Positions 26,246 to 34,871 of a DNA stretch of 64,000 nt are shown one piece after another. The position numbers and the translations under genes were made by a program. Origin of the DNA: Alphaproteobacteria bacterium (GTDB taxonomy: Bacteria > Pseudomonadota > Alphaproteobacteria > JANQMY01); assembly GCA_028289425.1 (NCBI GenBank), contig JANQPL010000018.1, forward strand, positions 186,001 through 250,000, read 5' to 3'. The notes beneath the pieces are model-generated. The model ran no database searches and was not told the origin of the DNA. It saw only the letters and a program-made list of their open reading frames with translations. The first letter of the stretch is position 1. Each line of letters begins with the position of its first letter.

Positions 26246-27979
26246 ATGGCGACTCTGAACGGCGGCGGGCTCATGGCGCAGACCTTGGCGCGGTTGGGGG
26301 TTGCCCACGTTTTCGCTCTACATGGCGGGCATCTGGACGCTTTTCTTGTGGCGGCCGTGGATGAGGGGATTACACTGATCGACACCCGCCACGAAGCCAC
26401 GTGCGGACATGCCGCCGACGGCTATGCGCGGGTCACCGGCGGTAAGGTGGGCGTCGCGGTAATCACCGCCGGTCCGGGCTTTACCAATGGTCTGACCCCC
26501 ATGGCAAGCGCCTATCTTGACGCCATTCCCACACTGTTCTTCGCCGGTGCGCCGCCCTTGCGGGAGACAGAAACCAATCCGTTGCAAGGCGGCTTCGACC
26601 AAGTGGCCATGGCGGCGCCGGTCTGCAAATGGGCCCACCGGATCACCGATGTGGAGCGCATTCCCGACCTTATCGAGAAGGCCATGCGCATCGCCAAGAC
26701 CGGCCGGCCCGGACCGGTGTTCCTGGAAGTACCCATCGACATCATGTTTGCACCCGGCAGACCCTTGATGCTGCCCGTGGAAGACGCACGGGGGATCGAC
26801 CGGCTGCGGGCGCCGGCACCGTCCACTCAAGCGGTGGCGGAGGCACTTCAATTGCTGACATCGGCGTCGAAGCCCGTCATCATCGCGGGCGGCGGCACCA
26901 TCTTGTCGCCCACGTCCGAACCATTGCGCCGCTTCGCGGAGATCAGCGGCATTCCGGTCGTCGCCAATGGACGTGCGCATGGGGTGCTGCCGCCGGATCA
27001 TCCGAACTATTGCGGCGGTGTGGATGCGATCGGGGTGGCAGCTCTGTCGGGTGAGATGCCCGATGTGGTGGTGCTGGCCGGCGCGCGCCAAGGACTGTTC
27101 ACCGGCGGCCGGACCGGGGGCGTGATCCCACCGGATGCCAAGCTTATTCAAATCGATACGGATGGGAGAGAGCTCGGCCGGTTGAAAACGCCCGACATTC
27201 CCATCATCGCCGATTGCGCCGAGACCTTCGAAGCACTCGTTCGGGCCGCAGGTGAGACCAAATGGCAAGATCTGTCCGCGTGGCGCAACACCCTGCAACA
27301 AAGCAGGGGAGCGGTAAACACGCTGTTCGAGGAAGCGCTGGCTCAATCCCGTGCGGGTGCGATCCACCCCTACCATGCCGCCAAAGCGGCGATGCAGGCG
27401 TTAAAACCAGAAACCGCCATCGTCTGCGACGGCGGCGAGGCCGTGTCTTGGGCGTCCATGCACTTGCGTATTCCGGCGCCCGGGCGATTCATGGCCAATG
27501 GCTACCTGGGATGTCTTGGGGTTGGCCCCGGCATGGCCATTGGGGCGGCCGTCGCCGAACCGGAGCGGCCGGTGGCCGTGGTGATGGGCGACGGCGCCGC
27601 CGGCTTCAACATTCAAGAATTTGACACCATGGTGCGGCACAAGCTGCCGATCCTCACCTTTGTCTTCAACAATTCCTGCTGGGGCATGTCACAGCACGGA
27701 CAGGATCTGGTGTTCGGCCCTAATCGGCGCAGTGCCGTTGCCTTGGGCGATACCAATTACGATCAAGTAGCGCGCGGCTTCGGTGCCGATGGAGAGCGGA
27801 TCGACCGGTTCGAGGACATCGCCGCCGCCGTCAAACGCGCCCAAGCGTCGGGCAAACCCACATGTCTTAACATTGTGACCGATCCGGACATCGCCCATCC
27901 GGTGACGGCGACAATGATCGGCGACATCAATGCGGAAAACGAAATCGCCATTCCGTACTATGAAAACATCCCGGTTTAA
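26246..27979 (+). CDS. Thiamine diphosphate-dependent enzyme, acetolactate synthase-like
   Basis: A 577-residue ThDP enzyme with the three-domain layout of acetolactate synthase and oxalyl-CoA decarboxylase. The catalytic Glu is in DTRHEATCGHAADGYAR near residue 50. The central domain starts about residue 190. The ThDP/Mg2+ motif GDGAAGFNIQEFDTM...NNSCWGM is near residue 450-480. The substrate is unresolved: no ilvN-type regulatory subunit is nearby, which argues against a housekeeping IlvB. Context with the ATC-hydrolase-like gene suggests a catabolic role. Confidence 0.87.
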   Translation: MATLNGGGLMAQTLARLGVAHVFALHGGHLDAFLVAAVDEGITLIDTRHEATCGHAADGYARVTGGKVGVAVITAGPGFTNGLTPMASAYLDAIPTLFFAGAPPLRETETNPLQGGFDQVAMAAPVCKWAHRITDVERIPDLIEKAMRIAKTGRPGPVFLEVPIDIMFAPGRPLMLPVEDARGIDRLRAPAPSTQAVAEALQLLTSASKPVIIAGGGTILSPTSEPLRRFAEISGIPVVANGRAHGVLPPDHPNYCGGVDAIGVAALSGEMPDVVVLAGARQGLFTGGRTGGVIPPDAKLIQIDTDGRELGRLKTPDIPIIADCAETFEALVRAAGETKWQDLSAWRNTLQQSRGAVNTLFEEALAQSRAGAIHPYHAAKAAMQALKPETAIVCDGGEAVSWASMHLRIPAPGRFMANGYLGCLGVGPGMAIGAAVAEPERPVAVVMGDGAAGFNIQEFDTMVRHKLPILTFVFNNSCWGMSQHGQDLVFGPNRRSAVALGDTNYDQVARGFGADGERIDRFEDIAAAVKRAQASGKPTCLNIVTDPDIAHPVTATMIGDINAENEIAIPYYENIPV

Positions 27980-28034
27980 TATCGTGTAGCGGTGTAGGGT
28001 GCATTGCGCTTCGCCTGCCTTCGAGCTGTTTTGG

Positions 28035-28448
28035 TTACAAGGCTTCGCCGGGTAGCTTGATGGCTTGCTTTACCCAGTCTTCAATCTGCGCTTCATCCAA
28101 CCCGTCATCTTCATAAATATTGTAATAGCGCGTGCCGTCCACTTTGGATGTGACGGGCGGCATGGGCTTAAGCCCGGTGCCGCGCATGAACGTCAACTGG
28201 ACATATTTTTTGTAGCAGTACATCCCCATGAAGTAGCCGTCTTCCTTGCCAAAAAGCGGGGTATTCCATTTGACGGCCTTTTGCACCTCAGGGAACACAC
28301 CCTCCACGATTTGGTCGATCCGTCGTCCGATGTCGCTCTTCCAGCCCGGCATGGCGGCGATATACGCCTGTACCGGCGCGTCCCCGTGTCCTTTGGGGAT
28401 CTGCGGGTTGCCGCTGGACAACAGTTTGGGTGTGTCTTTCTTGCTCAC
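28035..28448 (-). CDS. DUF1801 (YdhG-like) protein
   Basis: A 137-residue protein of the DUF1801 family. Typical features are the PVQAYIAAMPGWKSDIGRRIDQIVEGVFPEVQKAVKWNTPLF helix-strand region, then GYFMGMYCYKKYVQLTFMRG and a terminal DEAQIEDWVKQAI. The family includes Bacillus proteins proposed as iron chaperones, but function is largely unproven. It is a single gene on the minus strand, divergent from the TetR gene that follows. Confidence 0.8.
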   Translation of the reverse strand: MSKKDTPKLLSSGNPQIPKGHGDAPVQAYIAAMPGWKSDIGRRIDQIVEGVFPEVQKAVKWNTPLFGKEDGYFMGMYCYKKYVQLTFMRGTGLKPMPPVTSKVDGTRYYNIYEDDGLDEAQIEDWVKQAIKLPGEAL

Positions 28449-28528
28449 GGCATTAGTTTAACATGCCGCAGGTCTGCATTCGTCACTCATTCTGTTCATC
28501 ACTACGTGACTTGAAACACCACTTGACA

Positions 28529-28574
28529 CTCAAGTGTACAGCGTATACTTGTATGTATACACCGTACACTTGAG
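28529..28574. promoter_or_regulatory. 46-bp operator palindrome before the TetR/Rieske operon
   Basis: A left arm at 28529-28548 (beginning CTCAAGTGTAC) and a right arm at 28555-28574 (ending GTACACTTGAG) match in 18 of 20 positions around a 6-base centre. Within it lies a further GTATAC repeat. A consensus -35 box TTGACA sits at 28523-28528 directly before it, and TATACT at 28544-28549 could be the -10 (15-base spacing). The right arm runs into the GAGGA ribosome binding site. Binding here would block transcription, which strongly suggests autoregulation by the TetR protein. Confidence 0.72.
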
Positions 28575-28584
28575 GAAACAGCCT

Positions 28585-29229
28585 ATGCCCGCGGCAGCAC
28601 CGAAAAGACAAGCAGCTTCGCCCACAAAATCACGAACCCTCACCCGCAATGCCATCGTGAGCAAGGCCCGCACCCTTCTTCAAGAGGAGGGGATCGGCGC
28701 CCTTTCCATTCGTCGGCTGGCGGGCCGTTTGTCCGTGTCACCGATGGCGCTCTATCGCCATGTGGCCGACCGGCAGGATCTGCTGGAAGCCGTGCTGGTC
28801 GACATCATCCGGCACGACGATATCGCCGCCCATGATGAAACGGATTGGCGCGCCTGGCTTGTGGAAACGTGCAAGCGCATGCGGCGCTCGCTCATGCAAA
28901 ACCCAGAGATTATTCCGATCTTTGCCGAAACCGACCGCATGTCGGCGGCGGAACTTGCAAGCTTCGACCGGGTGCTGTCCCGCTTAAGCGAAGCAGGGCT
29001 GTCCGATGAAATGGCGGCCAAAGCCTTCCATGTGACCGTCAGTTTTACCTTCGGGTCGCTGGCCTATGAGCAATTCAAGTTCCGCAAGCTGACGAACAAA
29101 AAACTGCCGACGAAGAAGGAGCTCGCCGCATCGCACCCATCTGTGGCCCGTGCCGCGCGGCACTTGGCGACCCCTTTGTCGGACACGGAATTCGAAGCGA
29201 GCCTTAAACGCATTCTGCAAGGGTTCTGA
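28585..29229 (+). CDS. TetR-family regulator of the Rieske/amidohydrolase operon
   Basis: A 214-residue TetR regulator. The DNA-binding region is IVSKARTLLQEEGIGALSIRRLAGRLSVSPMALYRHVADRQDLLEAVL. The start at 28585 was chosen because GAGGA precedes it and the upstream part of the open frame lies inside the operator palindrome. The C-terminal domain is of the TetR_C_1 (Tet repressor) type in outline. Only 1 base separates its stop from the next start, so regulator and enzymes form one operon. Confidence 0.88.
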   Translation: MPAAAPKRQAASPTKSRTLTRNAIVSKARTLLQEEGIGALSIRRLAGRLSVSPMALYRHVADRQDLLEAVLVDIIRHDDIAAHDETDWRAWLVETCKRMRRSLMQNPEIIPIFAETDRMSAAELASFDRVLSRLSEAGLSDEMAAKAFHVTVSFTFGSLAYEQFKFRKLTNKKLPTKKELAASHPSVARAARHLATPLSDTEFEASLKRILQGF

Positions 29230-29230
29230 C

Positions 29231-30094
29231 ATGCATCCAAACTTCAAAGCTATCGATTTGATGATGGGCATCCCGTCCGATGAAGATCGGCGTGAGTGGT
29301 ACGAATTCATGAAGCCGCTGCTCATGGATGAGGAAAGCCGCACCATGATGCAAATGCCGGCCCAATTCCTGTTTAAGGACCTGCCCCAGACCGGGGGCCA
29401 TGAAGACTTTATCGGTTATGTCACCGGCCAAATGGATGCCCATGGAGTAGAAAGAGCCATGGTGGGCTTCTACGAAGACTCACCCATCCTGCAAACGGCC
29501 TGGAAGGACCATCAGGATCGGTTCTTCTTCGACCTGCCGGTCAACGCTAATCTGGGCATGGACGAAGTGCGCAGGATCAAACGCCTGCAGAAGGAATATA
29601 ACATTAAGGCGGTGAGCGCGTTTCCCTGCGGCATCAACCCGCAAGTGCCCATCAATGACAAGAAATGGTACCCGATCTACGCCACCTGCGTGGAATTGGA
29701 CATTCCGTTTTGTTGCTGCGTCGGCGTGCCGGGTCCCCGCCTGCCCATGGAGGCCCAGCGTGTCGATTTGATCGACGAGGTGTGTTGGTTTTTTCCGGAG
29801 CTCAAATTTGTTATGCGCCACGGCGCCGAGCCTTGGGAGGACATGGCCGTCAAGCTGATGCTGAAATACCCCAATCTCTATTATTCAACCAGCGCCTTTG
29901 CGCCCAAACATTACCCGAAAGCCATCGTCGACTATGCCAACAAGCGCGGGCCCGACAAGGTCATGTATGCCGGCTATTTCCCCATGGGGCTGAGCCTGGA
30001 ACGGATTGCGCGGGATATGCCAAACGTTCCGTTTAAGGATGAAGTGTGGCCCAAATTCTTACGCGAAAACGCCATTCGCGTCTTTAAGCTCTAA
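29231..30094 (+). CDS. Amidohydrolase-2 family metal-dependent hydrolase
   Basis: A 287-residue protein of the PF04909 amidohydrolase family, which includes aromatic-pathway decarboxylases and lactonases. Visible features are VERAMVGFYED, KAVSAFPCGINPQVPIND, FVMRHGAEPWEDMAVKLM and a C-terminal RENAIRVF tail typical of the family. The usual N-terminal DxHxH metal motif is missing; the N-terminus reads KAIDLMMGIPS, so metal binding may be altered. The start at 29231 is coupled to the TetR stop. It precedes a Rieske oxygenase gene by 22 bp. Confidence 0.82.
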   Translation: MHPNFKAIDLMMGIPSDEDRREWYEFMKPLLMDEESRTMMQMPAQFLFKDLPQTGGHEDFIGYVTGQMDAHGVERAMVGFYEDSPILQTAWKDHQDRFFFDLPVNANLGMDEVRRIKRLQKEYNIKAVSAFPCGINPQVPINDKKWYPIYATCVELDIPFCCCVGVPGPRLPMEAQRVDLIDEVCWFFPELKFVMRHGAEPWEDMAVKLMLKYPNLYYSTSAFAPKHYPKAIVDYANKRGPDKVMYAGYFPMGLSLERIARDMPNVPFKDEVWPKFLRENAIRVFKL

Positions 30095-30116
30095 CGGAAG
30101 GTTACGAGGCAAGGTC

Positions 30117-31091
30117 ATGACAGCACTGGCAAAACAGGAAGACCGTATCCCCTTACCCATGCCCTTTGGCTGGTTCGGCGTGTGCTATTCGAACGACCTG
30201 CCGGAGAAAGGCGTTAAGGCGCTCGAATATTTTGACAGTCATATCGCGCTTTACCGCGGAGAGGACGGCACGCCCCGGGCCCTTGATGCCTACTGCGTCC
30301 ATATGGGCGCTCACTTGGGTGTGGGGGGCGAGGTGATCGGCAATACGCTCGCCTGTCCCTTTCATGCCTGGCAGTACGATGACGAGGGTAAGTGCGTCCA
30401 TATTCCGTATGCGACCAAAATTCCCGCGGCAGCAAAAGAGCCTTGTTTGAAAACGTGGTTCTGCGCGGAAGTAAACCAGATGATTTGGATCTGGTATCAC
30501 CCGGATAATGTGGCGCCCCTATGGGAGCCGCCGGTCTATGCCGAATGCAATGACGAAAATTGGAGCGACTTTGAAACCTATGACTGGATGATCAAAACCC
30601 ATCCCCAGGAAATGGCGGAAAACTCGGTAGATGCCGCCCATTTCCGTTATGTGCACAAGGCCGCCGATTATCCCTCCGATTGGACGTCGTCCTATGACGG
30701 GCCTCTACGCCATGCCTGGCTTGAAATGAAGATGGATACACCCAAGGGCAGCGTGACGGGTCGCATCGAAAATGGCAATGACGGGCCGGGGCAGGCTTGG
30801 ACCCGGTTTTCCGGCATTTGCGACACGTTCCTCATGGCGTCGATCACGCCGGTTAGCCGCGAACTGGTACACACACGATTTGCTTTCACCCAACCAAAAG
30901 CCGATGTGGATGGGCCGCGGGGCGGGGTGGCCAAGGCCTTTGTTCAGGAAATCGTCCGTCAGCTGAACGAAGACATTCCCATTTGGGAGAACAAGAAGTA
31001 TCTCCATCGCCTGCGTTTGTGTGATGGCGACGGTCCGATCATGGAAATCCGTCATTGGTTCAAACAGTTCCTCATCGACGGCGCGCCGTAA
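30117..31091 (+). CDS. Rieske non-heme iron oxygenase, KshA-like
   Basis: A 324-residue oxygenase alpha subunit. The Rieske [2Fe-2S] ligands are Cys60/His62 (CVHMGAHLG) and Cys80/His83 (CPFHAW). The mononuclear iron site is ENSVDAAHFRYVH, with Asn169, Asp172, His175 and His180, the pattern of 3-ketosteroid 9-alpha-hydroxylase KshA and related monooxygenases. The start at 30117 follows a GAGGCAAGG site. No ferredoxin or reductase gene is adjacent, so electrons must come from a distant partner. The substrate is unknown; steroid-like or aromatic compounds are candidates. Confidence 0.9.
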   Translation: MTALAKQEDRIPLPMPFGWFGVCYSNDLPEKGVKALEYFDSHIALYRGEDGTPRALDAYCVHMGAHLGVGGEVIGNTLACPFHAWQYDDEGKCVHIPYATKIPAAAKEPCLKTWFCAEVNQMIWIWYHPDNVAPLWEPPVYAECNDENWSDFETYDWMIKTHPQEMAENSVDAAHFRYVHKAADYPSDWTSSYDGPLRHAWLEMKMDTPKGSVTGRIENGNDGPGQAWTRFSGICDTFLMASITPVSRELVHTRFAFTQPKADVDGPRGGVAKAFVQEIVRQLNEDIPIWENKKYLHRLRLCDGDGPIMEIRHWFKQFLIDGAP

Positions 31092-31882
31092 ATTGGAGTT
31101 TCAATAGGGTCTGACCCTATTGAAACTGGACCGCCACCATCATCAGTCAGGATTTCGCCGGACCGGTTTGGATCGTCGATGACCAAACCTGCAAACCCTG
31201 CGGTGTCCTCTGAAGGTAGTGCGTAGGACGAACGCGGTGCGTCGAATACCTGCAGTTCCAGGCTTGTATAGGGGCGCTGCCAAAGCCATTCCCGGTTTTC
31301 GACCGCTCGAAGATCCTCACGGGGCGGTGTGTCGTCGGTAAAGGCCAGGAAATAGAGCGTGAAACCGTGTTGAGGCACAGGTTGGATCGACAGAAGCCGC
31401 ATGCCTAGCCGGTCTCGATAAAAGGCCAAGGCCTGGTCAACGTCATGGGTCCGCAAGGTCACCTGACCGATTCCCGAAAACACATGGTTTGAAACCAGAT
31501 AGCCCAACTTCTTCGGACGTCCCTGGAAGGTCTGCTGCAACAGCTCGATTTTGAAGCCTTCCGGATCGTCCAGATGCGCCATATAGCCGATGTCGTGAAA
31601 CTGGTGCGGGTCGCTTACCTCTATACCGGCGCTGCGCAGGGCCGACCATGCAAGATCGAGATCCGGCACTGAGATGCCGATCTTCCAATACCGGTCCGTG
31701 TCTTTGTGTTGGTAGGATTTTTGGGCGTTGGCCTCATGCAGTTCGATCTCAACATCCGGTTCGCCATATGACAGAGTGATCTTTGCATCCTCCTCGCGCG
31801 CCTGCATGCCCAAATGTTCCGTGTAGAAATCGGCAAGCAGTCGTGGTGATTGGCACCGAAGAATGAGTCTCGCTAAGCGCAT
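31052..31882 (-). CDS. Two-domain VOC protein (glyoxalase/extradiol dioxygenase fold)
   Basis: A 276-residue protein with two VOC modules: LARLILRCQSPRLLADFYTEHLGM at the start and GIGQVTLRTHDVDQALAFYRDRLGM from about residue 140. The second has TPPREDLRAVENREWLWQ, as in glyoxalase I relatives. The start at 31882 is chosen since the upstream 61 codons have no family character. Its 3' end overlaps the convergent Rieske gene by 40 bp, and its last codons read through a palindrome, so the C-terminus may be recently altered. Confidence 0.78.
   Translation of the reverse strand: MRLARLILRCQSPRLLADFYTEHLGMQAREEDAKITLSYGEPDVEIELHEANAQKSYQHKDTDRYWKIGISVPDLDLAWSALRSAGIEVSDPHQFHDIGYMAHLDDPEGFKIELLQQTFQGRPKKLGYLVSNHVFSGIGQVTLRTHDVDQALAFYRDRLGMRLLSIQPVPQHGFTLYFLAFTDDTPPREDLRAVENREWLWQRPYTSLELQVFDAPRSSYALPSEDTAGFAGLVIDDPNRSGEILTDDGGGPVSIGSDPIETPIYGAPSMRNCLNQ
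31097..31127. repeat. REP-like palindrome with GGGTCTGACCC core
   Basis: AGTTTCAATAGGGT (31097-31110) and ACCCTATTGAAACT (31114-31127) form a perfect 14-bp stem with a 3-base loop CTG. It begins 5 bases after the Rieske stop and lies inside the C-terminal codons of the convergent VOC gene. It may terminate both transcripts. The GGGTC(T/A)GACCC core resembles REP-type elements mobilised by Y1-family (RAYT) transposases. Confidence 0.85.
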
Positions 31883-32083
31883 GGCGCCACTATAGCGTCC
31901 TATTGCGTTTCCAGGTGAAATGGAGTGAAGCGCCGTAGGCCCTGAACGTTTACCGCCAGGAAACGCGCAAAACAAAGAATCCGGTGCCGGTTTGTGTCTC
32001 CAAGAAAACCAAAACGGCTCTGGATGAACTGTTTCGAGGAATGGGCTAGGGTGGTGGTTAACCAATCAATCAAGGATTAAAGC

Positions 32084-33535
32084 ATGCGTTGGGTTTGGCG
32101 GGGGCTTCTGGGGCTAGGCGTTATTGCCGCTATCCTCGGCGTTGGTTATTCGAACCTGTTTCCGCCCCGGCTGCCGGTTCCGCCTCAGAAGGACCTGGTG
32201 ATCAGCGGTGTCACGGTCATCAATCCAGGTCAAGTCCGCAAAGCAAACCAATCAATCGTTGTCGAAGACGGGAGCATCGTCGACATCAGAGATCGACAGG
32301 CGGGCGACCCGGAGCCTCTTTGCCCGAACTGTTTTGCCGTGCCCGGATTGATTGATGCCCATGTGCACACACCCCCGCGCATCGCCATCGGTAACCAGGA
32401 GCTGTTCGCGTTGCTCTATCTTCGGTACGGCGTTACCAGCGTGCGGGATGTGGGGCAGTCGGAAAACAGCGTGGCGGCGCTGGCCGCAAAGCTGAACGGG
32501 GGCAAGCTCGTCGGTCCCCGCATGTATCGCTGCGGTCCCATCATCGAAAGCCCGCCCACTTCTTGGCCCTTGGCAAAGGTGGTGACCAACGCAGACGAAG
32601 GGCGTGCGGCTGTAGAGCAGTTGGCCGGCGAAGGGGCCGATTGCATCAAGGTTTACAACGAACTGACACGCGAGGCCTTCGACGCCATTGCCGATGCGGC
32701 GCGGGAGCGAGGGCTCCCCTTGATCGGGCATGTGCCCCACGTTTTGTTGCTCAACGAACTATCCGACTTTGAAAGCCAGCACTTTACCGGCGTGCCCTAT
32801 CTCACCCGGCCGCGGCCGCCTCATGGCACGGATTTCCGGGACGAAGACGTGCAAGATATGGGGATGCAGGAAATCGAGTCCGTCTTCGACATCGCCAAGG
32901 CCAACAATGTTTCGTTCACGCCAACTCTTGCCAATCTTAGCCTTCGATTGACGGCGTCGGACCGCAGCCGCTTTCCACCGTCAGAAGGTGCAGCAGATTT
33001 GCCGACATTTTGGGCGGGCGCTTGGAACCTGATTGCCGGCCACCCAAAAACGGAAGCGGCGATCGCACTACGCGTGGCGACCCAACCCTTGATGCGGGCA
33101 CTTGCCGCCAAAGCGCGCGAGAAAGGCGTCGATGTTTTGGCAGGCACAGACACGCTCATGCCTTGGGTGGTGCCGGGCGAAGCGCTGCATCTGGAAATGG
33201 CGGCACTGGCAGAGGCCTTCGGAGATAGCGAAGCGGCGCTTACGGCTGCAACGCACATTAACGGAACGCACATCGACGAGGGTGTGATCGGGGGTCTCAA
33301 TACTGGTGCTCGGGCCGACATTTTGTTGTTGGCCGACGATCCAATTGAAGATCTCAATGCTCTGCGGGATTGGAAGGTATTGATCGCCGACGGCAGGCTC
33401 TACGCACGAGACATGATTGATGCGTGGACGGAGCGGTACCGTCGCCATTTCCGAGGCACTTACTACACAACAATCATGGGAACAGTCGTCGGATGGGTGG
33501 TTGGCGACTACGCCCATGTGGAGTCTGAAGGTTAG
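32084..33535 (+). CDS. Amidohydrolase, imidazolonepropionase-like, membrane-anchored
   Basis: A 483-residue metal-dependent hydrolase of the PF01979 type. An N-terminal hydrophobic helix (about residues 4-22) suggests membrane anchoring or export. The metal ligands follow the family order: HVH in GLIDAHVHTPP near residue 92, a lysine in CIKVYNEL, histidines near LIGHVPH and ESQHF, and an aspartate in LAGTDTLMPW. The C-terminal GARADILLLADDP closes the composite beta-sandwich. Relatives include prolidase-like Xaa-His/Xaa-Pro dipeptidases and organophosphate-acting enzymes. Substrate unknown. Confidence 0.84.
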   Translation: MRWVWRGLLGLGVIAAILGVGYSNLFPPRLPVPPQKDLVISGVTVINPGQVRKANQSIVVEDGSIVDIRDRQAGDPEPLCPNCFAVPGLIDAHVHTPPRIAIGNQELFALLYLRYGVTSVRDVGQSENSVAALAAKLNGGKLVGPRMYRCGPIIESPPTSWPLAKVVTNADEGRAAVEQLAGEGADCIKVYNELTREAFDAIADAARERGLPLIGHVPHVLLLNELSDFESQHFTGVPYLTRPRPPHGTDFRDEDVQDMGMQEIESVFDIAKANNVSFTPTLANLSLRLTASDRSRFPPSEGAADLPTFWAGAWNLIAGHPKTEAAIALRVATQPLMRALAAKAREKGVDVLAGTDTLMPWVVPGEALHLEMAALAEAFGDSEAALTAATHINGTHIDEGVIGGLNTGARADILLLADDPIEDLNALRDWKVLIADGRLYARDMIDAWTERYRRHFRGTYYTTIMGTVVGWVVGDYAHVESEG

Positions 33536-33641
33536 CACTTTCGATCCGCAGCGTGCCTGCTATCAGCTCCTGGTTGTGAGAGACATCGATGCATGGCTGT
33601 AACGGAGCCGAAGCTTGTCGCTCCCAAGGATTCCCGGTTAA

Positions 33642-34856
33642 ATGGCGCCAAACAAAGAACAGATGGTGAGGACCCTCATGGCCTATGCCCCCGCGACCTA
33701 TGACTTTTACGATGCCGACAGCCACATCATGGAGCTGCCGGACTTTCTGACGAAGTATGCCGACCCGGATATCCGCAGCGAAATCCCTGACGTCAGCTAT
33801 TCGGCCTCTATCGTCACCGATGAAGAGGTGGCGGAAATCATGGCCCAAGGGGGCAAGCACAGCGATGCTCACCGCCAGACCCAGATCGATTTGGGCGACC
33901 GCCTCATCGAGAAATCGAAAGAGATTCAGGCATTAGGCGCTTTCACGGCGGCCGACCGATCCGTGGCCATGGACCTGCTGGGCTTCAAGAAACAATTGGT
34001 GTTTGCCACCCACAGCGTGGCCTTTCCGTTTCACCCCAGCTCCAAGAAACCGCTTCACCTGCGCTATGGGGCAACGCGGGCGCACAATCGCCATATGGTC
34101 GATTTCTGTGCGGAGGATGCACGGCTTATGGGGGTGGGGATCGTGCCCATCGACGACCCCGAGTACGCCATTTCAGAATTAGAGTGGGCAATCGAGCAGG
34201 GCCTCAAAGCCATTTGGGTGCCGCACCGGGCGCCGCTTGAGCGGGCCCCCGGGCATGTGGAGCTGGAAGGCTTCTGGGCCCGGCTCGCGGAAGCGGGTGT
34301 GCCATTCCTTCTGCATGTGGGCGGCGCGCCGCTGCAGGTCCGCGATCCGTGGAGCAATAACGGCCGGGGTGCCACGAAGGATTGGCTGGGCGGCGGCGAA
34401 AATGTACGAACCAAGGATGCCACGGTCCTCCACCAGGCACCGGAAATGTTCCTGAGTATGATGGTCATCGACGGCGTGTTCGAGCGGCACCCCACTCTGA
34501 AGGGCGCGGCCGTGGAACTGGGGGCAGGGTGGGTGCCCGAAATGTTGCGCCGGCTGGATGCCATCACCAAGGTCTACAGCCGCAATGACACGTCGGTGCG
34601 TTTTGAACGGACGCCGACGGAGCAGCTCACTCAGCAGATGGGCTTCACGCCGATGCCCCACGAAGACGTCGCAAACATGATCGCTCAATCCAATGCGGAG
34701 CTTTATTTGTTCTCCAGCGACTATCCGCATATCGAAGGCACACGCGACCCCATCGGCCGTTTCGAACGCACGATCGGGGATCTCGACGAGCAGGTCAAAA
34801 CTCAGTTCTATACGGAGAATTTCCTGCGGCTGTTCCCCGAGGCCCGCGTCGCATAA
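33642..34856 (+). CDS. Amidohydrolase-2 family protein
   Basis: A 404-residue PF04909 hydrolase. The N-terminal metal motif is DADSHIME (about residues 24-31), then AGVPFLLHVGG gives a central histidine and LFSSDYPHIEG gives the conserved aspartate near residue 360. The tail TENFLRLFPEA is a hallmark of the family. Unlike the amidohydrolase at 29231, the metal set looks intact. Such enzymes act in aromatic ring degradation as decarboxylases or hydratases. It is followed 15 bp later by an alpha/beta hydrolase gene. Confidence 0.87.
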   Translation: MAPNKEQMVRTLMAYAPATYDFYDADSHIMELPDFLTKYADPDIRSEIPDVSYSASIVTDEEVAEIMAQGGKHSDAHRQTQIDLGDRLIEKSKEIQALGAFTAADRSVAMDLLGFKKQLVFATHSVAFPFHPSSKKPLHLRYGATRAHNRHMVDFCAEDARLMGVGIVPIDDPEYAISELEWAIEQGLKAIWVPHRAPLERAPGHVELEGFWARLAEAGVPFLLHVGGAPLQVRDPWSNNGRGATKDWLGGGENVRTKDATVLHQAPEMFLSMMVIDGVFERHPTLKGAAVELGAGWVPEMLRRLDAITKVYSRNDTSVRFERTPTEQLTQQMGFTPMPHEDVANMIAQSNAELYLFSSDYPHIEGTRDPIGRFERTIGDLDEQVKTQFYTENFLRLFPEARVA

Positions 34857-34871
34857 GGACACTCTAAGGTA

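Noticed and set aside
26318-27376. 352-codon minus-strand open frame
   Set aside because: Antisense to the ThDP enzyme, which has full family motifs; the translation is Arg/His-rich noise.
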